From positions 806,001 to 870,000 of the forward strand of contig NZ_CP108041.1 of assembly GCF_036173065.1 (NCBI RefSeq): 64,000 bases of DNA, read 5' to 3'. Every line of letters begins with the position of its first letter. Position 1 is the first letter of the stretch. Shown here piece by piece: positions 1 through 8,962 of the stretch. This DNA comes from Rhodococcus sp. NBC_00297. GTDB taxonomy: Bacteria; Actinomycetota; Actinomycetes; Mycobacteriales; Mycobacteriaceae. The notes beneath the pieces are model-generated. The model saw only the letters and a list, made by a program, of their open reading frames with translations. It had not been told where the DNA came from and did not search any database. The translations under genes were made by a program, and so were the position numbers.

Positions 1-627
1 CACCGACGGTTCGTGCTCGATGACCATGCCCTCCTCCCAGACCATCCACCAGCCGGCCGCGGCGAGGTCGAGGGCCAACAGTTCCTCCTCGCCGCCGAGC
101 CACATCTTCTCGCAGAATCCGCCCACTCTCCGGAACGCCGACACGCGAATCATCGTCAGCCCCGCCATGATCCCGAGGAGAGCAGGACCGGGAAGCCAGG
201 CGGGACCCACGATCGGGCTCTCCCGGAACTCGGGAGTGATCGGATCCTCGACCAGCGACGGCGCGACCAGACAGCGGCCCGTGACCGTCGCCAGGGCCGG
301 GTAGGCGTCGAGTCGCACCGCCCCCAGTGTCAGTGCGCCCTCCTGCCAGCGCGTGTCGTCGTCGCAGAAAGCGACGTACGGCGTCGTCACGAGATCCACC
401 GCACGGTTACGGGCCACCCCGCCCAGGTTCTCCGACAGGGCGAGAAGCCGTACCTCGGGGAACAGTTCCCGCACCATGTCCGCCGTACCGTCCGTGGAGG
501 CGTTGTCCACCAGGATGATCGGGGCCGCGTCCGAGATCGACGTCATGTGTTTCAGCGTGCGGTGAAGCTCGTCCCGTCGGTCGTGAGTGATCATCACGAC
601 GGTGACACGATCGGCTGTCTCGGTCAT
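1..627 (-). CDS. Family 2 glycosyltransferase, 3' end cut by the window
   Basis: A GT-A fold transferase that should move a sugar from a nucleotide donor to a cell-surface glycan. The frame is open from an ATG at 627 to base 1, so at least 209 residues are present and the end is missing. The start reads MTETADRVTVVMITHDRRDE, then a DNASTDGT nucleotide-binding segment and, near the window edge, GGEEELLALDLAAAG, matching the equivalent GGEE segment of the next gene. The start is supported by AGGAGG just upstream and by a 4-base ATGA overlap with that gene. The two are tandem paralogues in one leftward operon. Donor and acceptor cannot be read from sequence. Confidence 0.85.
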   Translation of the reverse strand, partial: MTETADRVTVVMITHDRRDELHRTLKHMTSISDAAPIILVDNASTDGTADMVRELFPEVRLLALSENLGGVARNRAVDLVTTPYVAFCDDDTRWQEGALTLGAVRLDAYPALATVTGRCLVAPSLVEDPITPEFRESPIVGPAWLPGPALLGIMAGLTMIRVSAFRRVGGFCEKMWLGGEEELLALDLAAAGWWMVWEEGMVIEHEPSV

Positions 628-1574
628 GCTCGAACCTCCTCGTCGGGGTGCCCGGACGCCGCCGGTGTGGTCTCGAGAGCGCGAGCGGCCCGCTCGACGT
701 CCGGGGGCAGGGTCTGTCGGTGCCACAGTGCGGTCGGGGCACGGAGCGCCGCGCCCACGAGAGCCGGCGTCACGCGAGGATCGACGAGTGCGCGCGCCAC
801 CAGCGTCGTCACCGACCGGACGCACTCCCCCACCGGTCGGCGCATCAGTGCCGTGAGAACTGCATTGCGCGACTCCAGGTTCCGTCGGGCGATCGTCGCC
901 ATGCGTCGGGTCGACGGGTGGTGGTGTGCGATCACGTCGCACACGTGCACCACCCGATGACCCGCCGCCACCAGATCGAAGGCGAGCAGGGTCTCCTCAC
1001 CGCCGAACTGCAGGACCGGAGAGAAGCCGCCGACGGCCAGGAAGGCTCTGCGCCGCACGATCGCAGCGCACGCGAGAAATCCCAGCACCGGCGGACCGGG
1101 GTCGTCGACGTCGGCACTGCCGGACGCCAGAGGGCTGACGTGCAGGGCCGCGTTGACGGGGTCGTCCCGACACTCGGGGCCGACCACCGTCCGCGCTGCG
1201 ACGAGGGCGATGTCCGGATGGACGTCGAAAATTCGTTCCGCGGTCGTCAGCGCCGCACGCTCCCACCACGAGTCGTCGTCCGCGAAGGCGACGAACTCGG
1301 TCTCGGCGGCCCAGACGCCCCGATTGCGTGCCGCGGCACCCTCGTTGCGCGACAGTGGAATCGAGCGCACGTCCGCACCCTCTTCGGCTGCCCGCCGTAC
1401 CACGTCCGCGGTGCCGTCCGAGGAGGCGTTGTCCACGACGATCACCGGCGGTCGCGGCCGCAGCCGCGTCAGGTGGTGCAGCGTGGTGGCCAGTTCGTCC
1501 GCACGGTTGCGTGTCGCCACCACCACCGTGGTGCGCGACCTCTCCCCGGAACCGCTCGTCTCACTGCCCGACAC
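624..1574 (-). CDS. Family 2 glycosyltransferase
   Basis: A 316-residue GT2 enzyme. It has the N-terminal strand VVVATRNR, the donor-binding DNASSDGTAD, an EFVAFADDDSWW segment carrying the metal-binding acidic residues, and a GGEETLLAFDL segment matching the ED/E catalytic region. The chosen start is a GTG at 1574, directly behind a stress-type promoter whose -10 ends at 1584, so the transcript is probably leaderless; a later GTG is possible. The stop overlaps the start of the next leftward GT2 gene by four bases. It is divergent from the heptose operon and shares its promoter region, so it probably works on the same glycan. Confidence 0.85.
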   Translation of the reverse strand: MSGSETSGSGERSRTTVVVATRNRADELATTLHHLTRLRPRPPVIVVDNASSDGTADVVRRAAEEGADVRSIPLSRNEGAAARNRGVWAAETEFVAFADDDSWWERAALTTAERIFDVHPDIALVAARTVVGPECRDDPVNAALHVSPLASGSADVDDPGPPVLGFLACAAIVRRRAFLAVGGFSPVLQFGGEETLLAFDLVAAGHRVVHVCDVIAHHHPSTRRMATIARRNLESRNAVLTALMRRPVGECVRSVTTLVARALVDPRVTPALVGAALRAPTALWHRQTLPPDVERAARALETTPAASGHPDEEVRA

Positions 1575-1583
1575 GCGCCCGGT

Positions 1584-1608
1584 CTACCCGGAACGGGTCC
1601 GGACAAAC
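1584..1608 (-). promoter_or_regulatory. SigB/SigF-type promoter for the leftward glycosyltransferases
   Basis: Read leftward: GTTT (1608-1605), a 15-base spacer, then GGGTAG (1589-1584). This fits the known GTTT-N15/17-GGGTA(T) consensus of mycobacterial SigF/SigB-like factors. The -10 ends nine bases before the GTG at 1574, implying a leaderless transcript. Confidence 0.65.
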
Positions 1609-1610
1609 GC

Positions 1611-1635
1611 GTTTGCCGGGTGCACTCACGGGTAT
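1611..1635 (+). promoter_or_regulatory. SigB/SigF-type promoter for the heptose operon
   Basis: GTTT (1611-1614), exactly 15 bases, GGGTAT (1630-1635): a perfect consensus match. Its -35 abuts the -35 of the leftward promoter, the two forming the palindrome CAAACGCGTTTG. The -10 ends ten bases before the ATG at 1646, so the operon is probably leaderless. Confidence 0.75.
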
Positions 1636-1645
1636 CTGCCGCGCC

Positions 1646-2677
1646 ATGTCCAAGGGAGCTGGATCGAATCGAACTGGCAGGTCGTCGAGAAGCGCGGTCG
1701 TGTTCGGCGGCGCGGGATTCGTGGGATCACATCTCTGCGAGGCTCTTCTCGCCGACGGCACCGCGGTGGTCTGTGTGGACAACCTCGTCACGGGGTCGCT
1801 CGACAACATCGAGCACCTCCACCGCGAGGCGCGGTTCCGTGTCGTCGAGCACGACATCACGGAACCGCTGCCCCGGTCGATCACCCGTGCCGACCCGGGA
1901 CAGGTCTTCCATCTCGCGTCCGCGGCCTCCCCCGACGACTATCACCGGCTGCCTCTCGAGACGTTGCACGCGGGTGCCGTCGGAACCGAGCGGGCTCTCG
2001 AGCTCGCCCGCGAGCACCGTGCCCGGTTCCTGCTGGCGTCGACGAGTGAGGTGTACGGCGATCCGCTGGTCAGCCCGCAGTCCGAGTCGTACCACGGGAA
2101 CGTCAACCCCACCGGTCCGCGCAGCGTCTACGACGAGGCGAAGCGCTACGCCGAGGCGCTCACCGCGGCCTACCGGCGCACGCACGGCGTCGACACGGCG
2201 ATCGCCCGCATCTTCAACACGTACGGCCCGCGCATGCGCCGCGACGACGGGCGGATGATTCCGAACTTCGTGTGCCAGGCCCTGGAGGGCCGCTCGCTGA
2301 CCGTCACCGGCTCCGGTCTGCAGACCCGGTCGGTCTGCCACGTGGACGACACCGTTGCCGGGCTGCTCGCACTAATCCGGTCGGCGCATCCCGGGCCCGT
2401 CAACATCGGCAACCCGGACGAACGGACGGTGCTCGAGATCGCGCGCGCCGTGGCCGAGGTCGTGGGGTGCGACCTCACCGTGGCACCGTGCCCGCCGGTC
2501 GAGGACGACCCCCAGCGCCGCTGCCCCGACATCACCGTCGCGCGCACTGCTCTCGGATGGAGCCCGACCGTCGACCTGGCGGACGGTCTCACCCGCACGG
2601 TCCGGTGGTTCGCCGACACCGCTCCGTCATCACGACCGAATCCGAACACGGTGTTTACCGGCGCGGCCGGCGGGTAG
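1646..2677 (+). CDS. NAD-dependent sugar-nucleotide epimerase/dehydratase, UDP-glucuronate decarboxylase-like
   Basis: A 343-residue extended SDR. It has GGAGFVGSH for NAD binding after a short N-terminal tail, DNLVTG at the end of strand 2, STSEVYGDP with the active-site Ser/Thr region, the YDEAK catalytic pair (Y-x3-K) and RIFNTYGPRM. This set and the length fit the UXS/UGE group, with UXS (UDP-xylose forming) the nearest in my judgement. It opens the rightward heptose operon. A role on a heptose nucleotide is possible given the neighbours, but it does not look specifically like HldD. The ATG at 1646 has no Shine-Dalgarno and follows the promoter by ten bases, consistent with leaderless translation. 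Confidence 0.8.
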   Translation: MSKGAGSNRTGRSSRSAVVFGGAGFVGSHLCEALLADGTAVVCVDNLVTGSLDNIEHLHREARFRVVEHDITEPLPRSITRADPGQVFHLASAASPDDYHRLPLETLHAGAVGTERALELAREHRARFLLASTSEVYGDPLVSPQSESYHGNVNPTGPRSVYDEAKRYAEALTAAYRRTHGVDTAIARIFNTYGPRMRRDDGRMIPNFVCQALEGRSLTVTGSGLQTRSVCHVDDTVAGLLALIRSAHPGPVNIGNPDERTVLEIARAVAEVVGCDLTVAPCPPVEDDPQRRCPDITVARTALGWSPTVDLADGLTRTVRWFADTAPSSRPNPNTVFTGAAGG

Positions 2678-2731
2678 ATCGGGCCTCACCGGCGCGGCCG
2701 GAGGATCGATCGGACGAAGAGGAGGTGAGTC

Positions 2732-4378
2732 ATGCGCGTGCTGGGGATCAACGCGGTGTTCCACGATTCGGCCGCCGTGGTCATGGTCGACGGCCGCACG
2801 GTGGCCGCGGCGGAGGAGGAGCGCTTCTCCCGACGCAAGCACGGGAAGCGGCCGGTTCCGTTCTCCGCGTGGGAGCTTCCCGAGGCGGCGATTCGCTGGT
2901 GCCTCGATCACGCCGGCCTCGACGCGTCGGACATCGATGCCGTCGCGTACTCGTACGACCCCGCCCTGGTGGACCACGACGCCGTGCACGGAGATCGCCA
3001 CGGTGGCCTCGATCCACGGTGGGAGGAGCTGCGTACGACCTATGCCGAGCGCGCTCCGCACTTCCTGTCCACCGTTCTCGGCGGGGCACCCGTGGGGTCG
3101 TTCCACCATGTGCGGCACCACGTCGCGCACGCCGCGTCGGCGGGGCTGCTGGCTCCGTTCGGCGGCTCCTGCGCGGTACTGGTGTCCGACGGCCGGGGCG
3201 AGAGCACCTCGATGCTGTCCGGCCGCTACATCGACTCCAAGCTCGAAGTGCATGCCACGCAGAGCCTTCCGCACTCCCTCGGACTGCTGTACGAGGACCT
3301 CACCGAACACCTGGGGTTCGCTCGCTCGAGTGACGAGTACAAGGTGATGGCACTGGCCTCGTACGGACGGCCCCGGCACCTCCCTCTGCTGCGTCGGTTC
3401 GTCCACGTCACCGACGACGGCGGCTTCCGCACCGAGTGGATCGACTGGGAGCAGCTGGTGCCCCGCCGTGCCCCCGACGCGCGGTTCGACGAGCGCGACG
3501 CGGACCTGGCCTGCAGTGTGCAGGCCGTCGTGGAGGAGGTGCTGCTCGCCCTGACCCGCGAACTCGCCGACAGGACCGGCGAACACCGGTTGGCCATGGC
3601 CGGCGGAACCGCACTCAACTGTGTGGCCAACACCCGTGTGCTCGCCGAGGGTCCGTTCGACGACATCTGGGTCCAGCCGGCCGCCGGTGACAGCGGAACC
3701 GCGTGGGGCGCAGCAGCGACGGTGGCCGCCGAGGCCGGTGACACCATCGCGCCCATGACGACGGCGGCTCTCGGTCGCCGATGGAGCGACGACGAGATCG
3801 CCGCCCAGCTCACCGTGGCCAAGGTGCCGTTCGAGCGGCCCGTCGACCTCGCCTCCGCCGCGGCGGAGGTGTTGGCGGACAACGGAATCGTCGCGTGGTT
3901 CCAGGGCCCGTCCGAATTCGGTCCCCGCGCGCTCGGCCACCGCTCGCTGCTGGCCCATCCCGGTCATGCCGGAAACGTCGAGCGCCTCAACGACGTGAAG
4001 GGGCGCGAGCAGTTCCGGCCCGTGGCACCCATGGTGCTCGCGCATCGCGCTCCCGAACTGTTCTCCCGCGGTCCGATTCCCAGCCCCTACATGCTGTTCG
4101 TGCACGACGTCGACCCGGCGTGGCGCGATCGGCTCCCGGCCGTGACCCACGTCGACGGCACCGCGCGCATCCAGACCGTGGAGGACGGTTCGGGGCCGAC
4201 CGCGGCGATGCTGCGCGAGTTCGATCGCCGGACCGGCATCCCGGTCGTCGTCAACACGAGCCTCAACACCGCGGGCCGACCCATGGTGGACAGCCCGCAC
4301 GACGCCCTCGAGCTGTTCGGATCCTCTCCCGTCGACGCGTTGGCCATCGGACCGTTCCTCGTCCGGCGAAGCCGATGA
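2732..4378 (+). CDS. Carbamoyltransferase, NodU/CmcH family
   Basis: A 548-residue enzyme of the family that makes carbamoyl-AMP from carbamoyl phosphate and ATP and passes the carbamoyl group to a sugar or antibiotic hydroxyl. The N terminus (VLGINAVFHDSAAVVM, then AEEERFSRRKHG) is the Kae1-like domain. VRHHVAHAASAG supplies the metal-binding histidines. The C-terminal half has GPSEFGPRALGHRSLLA and NTSLNTAGRPMV. The length is normal. A strong GAGGAGG site precedes the ATG. It sits between a sugar epimerase and the ADP-heptose genes, so I infer that the final glycan carries a carbamoylated sugar. Confidence 0.9.
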   Translation: MRVLGINAVFHDSAAVVMVDGRTVAAAEEERFSRRKHGKRPVPFSAWELPEAAIRWCLDHAGLDASDIDAVAYSYDPALVDHDAVHGDRHGGLDPRWEELRTTYAERAPHFLSTVLGGAPVGSFHHVRHHVAHAASAGLLAPFGGSCAVLVSDGRGESTSMLSGRYIDSKLEVHATQSLPHSLGLLYEDLTEHLGFARSSDEYKVMALASYGRPRHLPLLRRFVHVTDDGGFRTEWIDWEQLVPRRAPDARFDERDADLACSVQAVVEEVLLALTRELADRTGEHRLAMAGGTALNCVANTRVLAEGPFDDIWVQPAAGDSGTAWGAAATVAAEAGDTIAPMTTAALGRRWSDDEIAAQLTVAKVPFERPVDLASAAAEVLADNGIVAWFQGPSEFGPRALGHRSLLAHPGHAGNVERLNDVKGREQFRPVAPMVLAHRAPELFSRGPIPSPYMLFVHDVDPAWRDRLPAVTHVDGTARIQTVEDGSGPTAAMLREFDRRTGIPVVVNTSLNTAGRPMVDSPHDALELFGSSPVDALAIGPFLVRRSR

Positions 4379-5904
4379 GCGCGCCGGCCCACAGCGAGCC
4401 GACGTGGTCCGTCGTGATCCCGACGATCGGTCGGCCCGGCCTGGCCACACTGCTGCGTGCGCTCGACTCGGGAACGGGTCCGACACCGGACGTCGTGGTG
4501 GTGGTCGACGACAGGCCGCGCAGTGCGACCGAGCCCTTCGACCTCCCCGCACTCGATCTCACCGTCCGACCGGTCCGCTGCGGTGGGCGTGGACCAGCCG
4601 CTGCACGCAACGTCGGCTGGCGCCACACGAGCAGCGAGTGGGTCGCGTTCCTCGACGACGACGTGACGGTCGCGTCGACGTGGCGGGACCACCTCGTGCG
4701 CGACCTGCGCGGACTGCCGTCGTCCGTGGGGGCGTCGCAGGCCGTGATCGACGTGCCACTGCCGACGGACCGTCGGCCCACCGACGACGAACGCCGCACC
4801 GCGGCGCTGTCCACGGCGCGGTGGATCACTGCCGACATGGCGTATCGACGCACGGCGTTGCGCACGGTGGACGGCTTCGACGAGCGGTTCCCACGGGCGT
4901 ACCGCGAGGACTCGGACCTGGCGGTCCGCGTTCGCCGCGCCGGGTACGAGATCGTCACCGGCACCAGGATCACCACACACCCGCCCGCCGTGAGCGCGGA
5001 CCCGTGGGCGAGTCTGCGCGCGCAACGTGGCAACGAGGACAACGCGCTGATGCGCCTGAAGTACGGCCGCGACTGGCGCTCCGAGATCGGTGAGGGTCCG
5101 GGCATGATGCCCCGCCACGTCGTCACGACGCTGACGGCCGCCGTCGCCGTGCGATCCGTGTCGAGGGGCCGGCGAAGGATCGCCGCCGCCGCCGCGTCGG
5201 CCTGGGCGACACTCACCGCGGAGTTCGCGGCGCGCCGCATCGCCGCGGGACCTCGCTCGTCACGGGAGTGCGTCTCGATGGCCGTCACGTCGGCGCTGAT
5301 CCCGCCACTCGCCGTGGCGTACCGGGCACGCGGGGAGCTGCGTCATCGTCTCGTCCGGTCGGACGCGTCCACGGGTCCGGCGCGTGCCGTGCTGTTCGAC
5401 CGCGACGACACCATCATCGTGGACGTCCCCTATCTGGCCGATCCCGACGCGGTGACACCCGTCGACGGGGCGCGCGAGGCCCTGGACCTGTTGCGCAACA
5501 ACGGTATCAAGGTCGGCGTGGTGAGCAATCAGTCCGGCGTGGCCCGCGGTCTGGTGGCACCCGAGCAACTGGACGCGGTGAATGCACGCGTCGAGACGTT
5601 GCTGGGTCCGTTCGACACATGGCAGGTGTGTCCCCACGGCGAGGCCGACGGGTGCGGGTGCCGCAAGCCCCGCCCCGGCATGGTCGATGCCGCCGCACGG
5701 GAACTGGGCCTGTCCCCAGCCGACTGCGTCCTCATCGGGGACATCGGCGCGGACATCGGCGCAGCACAGGCTGCGGGTGCACGCGCGATCCTCGTGCCCA
5801 CGCCCCGCACCCGTGCGGACGAGGTGGACCATGCTCGCCGTCACGCCGCGGTGGCGCCCACCGTGGCGGCCGCCGTGTCGGCCGTGATCGCAGGTGCCGT
5901 GTGA
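4375..5904 (+). CDS. Fusion protein: GT2 glycosyltransferase plus GmhB-type heptose-bisphosphate phosphatase
   Basis: A 509-residue two-domain protein. Residues 1 to about 330 form a GT2 domain (WSVVIPTIGRPGL, AFLDDDVTVAS with the acidic metal site, FPRAYREDSDLAVR). From about residue 340 a HAD phosphatase begins with FDRDDTIIVDVPYL, then SNQSGVARG, the zinc-binding CPHGEADGCGCRKPRPGM and LIGDIGADIGAA. The Cys/His cluster is diagnostic of GmhB, which removes the 7-phosphate of D-glycero-D-manno-heptose 1,7-bisphosphate. The usual DRDGT motif reads DRDDT here. It overlaps the carbamoyltransferase by ATGA and the next gene by GTGA. No stop or frame change separates the halves, so the fusion is real in this sequence. 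Confidence 0.88.
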   Translation: MSAPAHSEPTWSVVIPTIGRPGLATLLRALDSGTGPTPDVVVVVDDRPRSATEPFDLPALDLTVRPVRCGGRGPAAARNVGWRHTSSEWVAFLDDDVTVASTWRDHLVRDLRGLPSSVGASQAVIDVPLPTDRRPTDDERRTAALSTARWITADMAYRRTALRTVDGFDERFPRAYREDSDLAVRVRRAGYEIVTGTRITTHPPAVSADPWASLRAQRGNEDNALMRLKYGRDWRSEIGEGPGMMPRHVVTTLTAAVAVRSVSRGRRRIAAAAASAWATLTAEFAARRIAAGPRSSRECVSMAVTSALIPPLAVAYRARGELRHRLVRSDASTGPARAVLFDRDDTIIVDVPYLADPDAVTPVDGAREALDLLRNNGIKVGVVSNQSGVARGLVAPEQLDAVNARVETLLGPFDTWQVCPHGEADGCGCRKPRPGMVDAAARELGLSPADCVLIGDIGADIGAAQAAGARAILVPTPRTRADEVDHARRHAAVAPTVAAAVSAVIAGAV

Positions 5905-6977
5905 GTGGGCGACGTTCGGAAGGCAGACGGGTGCTCGTGGCTCGCCTGGACAGCATGGGCGACGTCCTGCTGACCGGCCCCGCGGTGCGTGCGATCGCGC
6001 GGGAGGACTCGGTGACCATGCTCGTGGGTCCCAGCGGGCGCGCTGCGGCGGAACTCCTTCCGGGCGTGCAGGAGGTGATCACGTTCACCGCACCGTGGAT
6101 CGTTCTCGATCCGCCGGCCGTCGACCGCGCCGAGATGGATGCGCTGGTCTCGAGACTCGCCGACGGAGCGTTCGACCGGCTGCTCGTCTTCGGCTCGTTC
6201 CACCAGTCGCCGCTCCCGCTCGCGCTGCTCGGCCGACTCGCCGGGATCCCGTGGATCGGCGCGCACTGCGAGGACTACCCCGGCTCGTTGCTCGATCTGC
6301 GTCACCGAGCACCCGACGAGGACGTTCCGGAAGCGGAGCGTGCCATGTCCCTGGTGCGCGCGGCCGGGTACGAGTTCGGTGGCAGCGCCCTGTCGGTGCG
6401 GCGCCCACTGCCGGACACCTCGCACCTGACCGGTCCCGAGAGCTACGTCGTCGTGCATCCCGGCGCCGCCGTGGCGGCCCGTCGGCCGGGACCGGACCAC
6501 AGCCGGGCCATCGTGTCCGCGCTCGTCGCGGAGGGTCATCGCGTGGTGGTGACGGGAGCCGCGGAGGAGGCCCGGCTCGCAGCCCACGTGGCCGACGAGG
6601 ACGCGGCGAATCTGGCCGGACGCGTCGACCTCGCCGAACTCGCGGACGTCCTCGATCGCGCCGACGTCGTGGTCGCCCCCAACACCGGGCCGGCCCATCT
6701 CGCGGCGGCCGTCGGCACCCCGGTGGTCTCTCTCTTCGCGCCCGTGGTGTCGTCCGTCCGGTGGGCGCCCCACGGGGTGCCTCGCGTCGTTCTCGGCGAT
6801 CAGACTGCGGCGTGCCGGGGTACGCGAGCGCGGCGCTGTCCGGTGCCGGGGCACCCCTGCCTGGACGGCATCGACCCTGGCGACGTGGTCGAGGCCGTGC
6901 ATCGCTTCACCACCCGGCGCACAGCCGTTCCCGCACCAGATCCCACACCCATTCCCACACCCGGAGGCGGACGATGA
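5901..6977 (+). CDS. Family 9 glycosyltransferase (heptosyltransferase-like)
   Basis: A 358-residue GT-B enzyme resembling ADP-heptose:LPS heptosyltransferases. It begins VLVARLDSMGDVLLTGPAVRAI, the donor-family N-terminal strand and GD motif, and has VVHPGAAVAARRPGPD plus APNTGPAHLAAAVGTPVVSLFAP, the C-terminal nucleotide-sugar-binding signature. The Cys-rich stretch near 6815-6860 (CRGTRARRCPVPGHPC) follows the position of a cysteine-containing loop seen in many heptosyltransferases. The start is the GTG at 5901 overlapping the previous stop. As Gram-positives lack LPS, the acceptor is probably a polysaccharide or glycolipid (inference). Confidence 0.87.
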   Translation: MSGRRSEGRRVLVARLDSMGDVLLTGPAVRAIAREDSVTMLVGPSGRAAAELLPGVQEVITFTAPWIVLDPPAVDRAEMDALVSRLADGAFDRLLVFGSFHQSPLPLALLGRLAGIPWIGAHCEDYPGSLLDLRHRAPDEDVPEAERAMSLVRAAGYEFGGSALSVRRPLPDTSHLTGPESYVVVHPGAAVAARRPGPDHSRAIVSALVAEGHRVVVTGAAEEARLAAHVADEDAANLAGRVDLAELADVLDRADVVVAPNTGPAHLAAAVGTPVVSLFAPVVSSVRWAPHGVPRVVLGDQTAACRGTRARRCPVPGHPCLDGIDPGDVVEAVHRFTTRRTAVPAPDPTPIPTPGGGR

Positions 6978-7537
6978 TCGAGGAACACTTCGCAGCCCTG
7001 CAGACCGCGGCCCGGCAGGCGTCGGGCGCGGCCCCGGTCCTGTCCCGGTGGGCGGCCCACCTCACCACCGTGTTCGACGGCGGTGGTCGGCTCCTCGCGT
7101 GCGGCAACGGCGGGAGCGCCGCGGAGGCGCAGCACCTCACGGGCGAACTCGTCGGCCGCTTCCGGCACGATCGACACCCGCTGTCCGCCATCGCCCTGCA
7201 CGCCGACACCTCGGCCACCACCGCCATCGTCAACGACTACGGCGAGGAGGAGGTCTTCGCGCGCCAGGTCCGTGCCCACGGCCGCCCGCGGGACGTCCTC
7301 GTCGCGCTGTCCACCAGTGGCTCGAGCCGGAACGTGCTCGCAGCGGCGAAGGCTGCGCAGGAGATCGGCGTCACCGTGTGGGCTCTGACGGGCCCTCCTC
7401 CCAACGAACTCGCCGCCACGGCGGACGACGCGATCGCCGTCGAGGCACCCACCGTCGCGACGATCCAGGAGATCCACCTGGCACTGGTGCACGGGCTGTG
7501 TCTGGCGCTCGACACGGCACTGGGAGTGCGGACGTGA
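6974..7537 (+). CDS. gmhA: Sedoheptulose 7-phosphate isomerase
   Basis: A 187-residue SIS-domain enzyme converting sedoheptulose 7-phosphate to D-glycero-D-manno-heptose 7-phosphate, the first committed heptose step. Diagnostic segments are LLACGNGGSAAEAQHLTGELVGRF, STSGSSRNVLAA (phosphate loop) and TIQEIHLALVHGLC, which carries the Glu/His residues of the GmhA active site. The length is typical for GmhA. The start overlaps the GT9 stop (ATGA) and its stop overlaps hldE (GTGA), so translation is coupled through the operon. Confidence 0.95.
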   Translation: MIEEHFAALQTAARQASGAAPVLSRWAAHLTTVFDGGGRLLACGNGGSAAEAQHLTGELVGRFRHDRHPLSAIALHADTSATTAIVNDYGEEEVFARQVRAHGRPRDVLVALSTSGSSRNVLAAAKAAQEIGVTVWALTGPPPNELAATADDAIAVEAPTVATIQEIHLALVHGLCLALDTALGVRT

Positions 7538-8928
7538 GTGCGGCGCCTGATCCCGGTCCGCTGGTGATCGTGGGCGACACGTTGCTCGACGTCGACGTCG
7601 AGGGTGTCGCGGAGCGGCTCAGCCCCGAGGCGCCCGTTCCCGTCGTCGACGTCGCCCGGAGCTGGTGTCGCCCGGGTGGTGCCGGGCTCGCCGCGCTGAT
7701 CTCGGCCCGCCACGGCGTGCCCACGGTGCTCGTCACCGCGGTGGGAGTCGACGCCGGTGCGGACACCGTGCTGGACCTGCTGGAGCGCGACGTCGAGGTG
7801 GTGACGATGCCGCTCGACGGCACGACGGTGCGCAAGACCCGTGTGCAGGCGTCCGGACAGCCCCTGCTGCGCCTGGATTCCGGCGACGGGCGGGCGTCCC
7901 GCGCCGACGTGCCGACCCGGGTGTCCGACGCGATCGCCTCCGCGGGAGCCGTTCTCGTGTCCGATTACGGCCGCGGCGTGGCGGCCAACCCGTCACTACG
8001 GGCATGTCTCGACGCAGCGGCCGAGCGCGTTCCCGTGGTGTGGGACCCCCATCCTCGAGGGCCCGCGCCGGTGCGCGGCACCATGCTCGCGACCCCCAAC
8101 CTGGACGAGGCTCGGCGAGTCACGGGCGCGCAGGACCAGGAGGCGGTGCTGGACCGGGTGGCCGCGGCTCTGCACGCCGCCGGTGTCGCCGTCACCACCG
8201 GTTCACGTGGCGCAGTCCTCGTGGAGGGCGACGATCGCACCGAGGTACCCATCGGCGCGGACGTCGGCGCCGCAGGGCGGGGCGCCGACACGTGCGGCGC
8301 CGGTGACCGGTTCGCGACCGCGGCCGCGGCCGCGCTGCTGGGCGGTGCCACCCTGCTCGCCGCCACCCGGGCGGCCGTCGACGCGGCGGCCCGCTTCGTC
8401 GTGTCCGGCGGCGCCGTCGGCTTCTCCCGATGCGAGGGCGAGATCCCCGCTGCCGCGCTCACGACCGTTCCCGAGGACGCCGAGACGACGATCGACCGCG
8501 TCCGACGTGCCGGCGGTCGGATCGTCGCGACCGGCGGGTGCTTCGACCTCCTGCACACCGGCCATGTCTCGTTGCTGCGTCAGGCCCGACTGATGGGCGA
8601 CGCCCTGGTGGTGTGCCTGAACTCCGATGCCTCCGTCGCCCGCGCCAAGGGACCTACGAGACCGGTGGTCTCGCAACGAGATCGAGCGCGCGTGCTGCTC
8701 GAACTCGGCAGCGTCGACGCCGTGGTGGTGTTCGACGACGACACCCCCACCGCCGTCCTCGACCGCCTACGACCCGACGTCTGGGTCAAGGGATCCGACT
8801 ACGCGGAGGCGACGTTGCCGGAGGCGGAGACCGTCCGTCGTCACGGCGGCGACATCGTGCTCGTCCCCGTGGTCGGCGGGTACTCGACCACTCGGCTCGT
8901 CGACGCCGCACGCGCACGCCCTGCCTGA
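7534..8928 (+). CDS. hldE: Bifunctional heptose 7-phosphate kinase / heptose 1-phosphate adenylyltransferase
   Basis: A 464-residue two-domain enzyme. Residues 1 to about 300 are a PfkB/ribokinase kinase (VIVGDTLLDVD, ATPNLDEAR, and a C-terminal GADTCGAGDRF anion hole). From about residue 325 is a nucleotidyltransferase (IVATGGCFDLLHTGHVSLLR with the HxGH motif, LNSDASVARAKG, VWVKGSDYAE). Together with GmhB these activities give ADP-D-glycero-beta-D-manno-heptose. Both active sites look intact. The GTG start at 7534 overlaps the gmhA stop. Confidence 0.95.
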   Translation: MSAAPDPGPLVIVGDTLLDVDVEGVAERLSPEAPVPVVDVARSWCRPGGAGLAALISARHGVPTVLVTAVGVDAGADTVLDLLERDVEVVTMPLDGTTVRKTRVQASGQPLLRLDSGDGRASRADVPTRVSDAIASAGAVLVSDYGRGVAANPSLRACLDAAAERVPVVWDPHPRGPAPVRGTMLATPNLDEARRVTGAQDQEAVLDRVAAALHAAGVAVTTGSRGAVLVEGDDRTEVPIGADVGAAGRGADTCGAGDRFATAAAAALLGGATLLAATRAAVDAAARFVVSGGAVGFSRCEGEIPAAALTTVPEDAETTIDRVRRAGGRIVATGGCFDLLHTGHVSLLRQARLMGDALVVCLNSDASVARAKGPTRPVVSQRDRARVLLELGSVDAVVVFDDDTPTAVLDRLRPDVWVKGSDYAEATLPEAETVRRHGGDIVLVPVVGGYSTTRLVDAARARPA

Positions 8929-8962
8929 CCCGTCCACACGATCGACCACGGAAGGAACTCTC

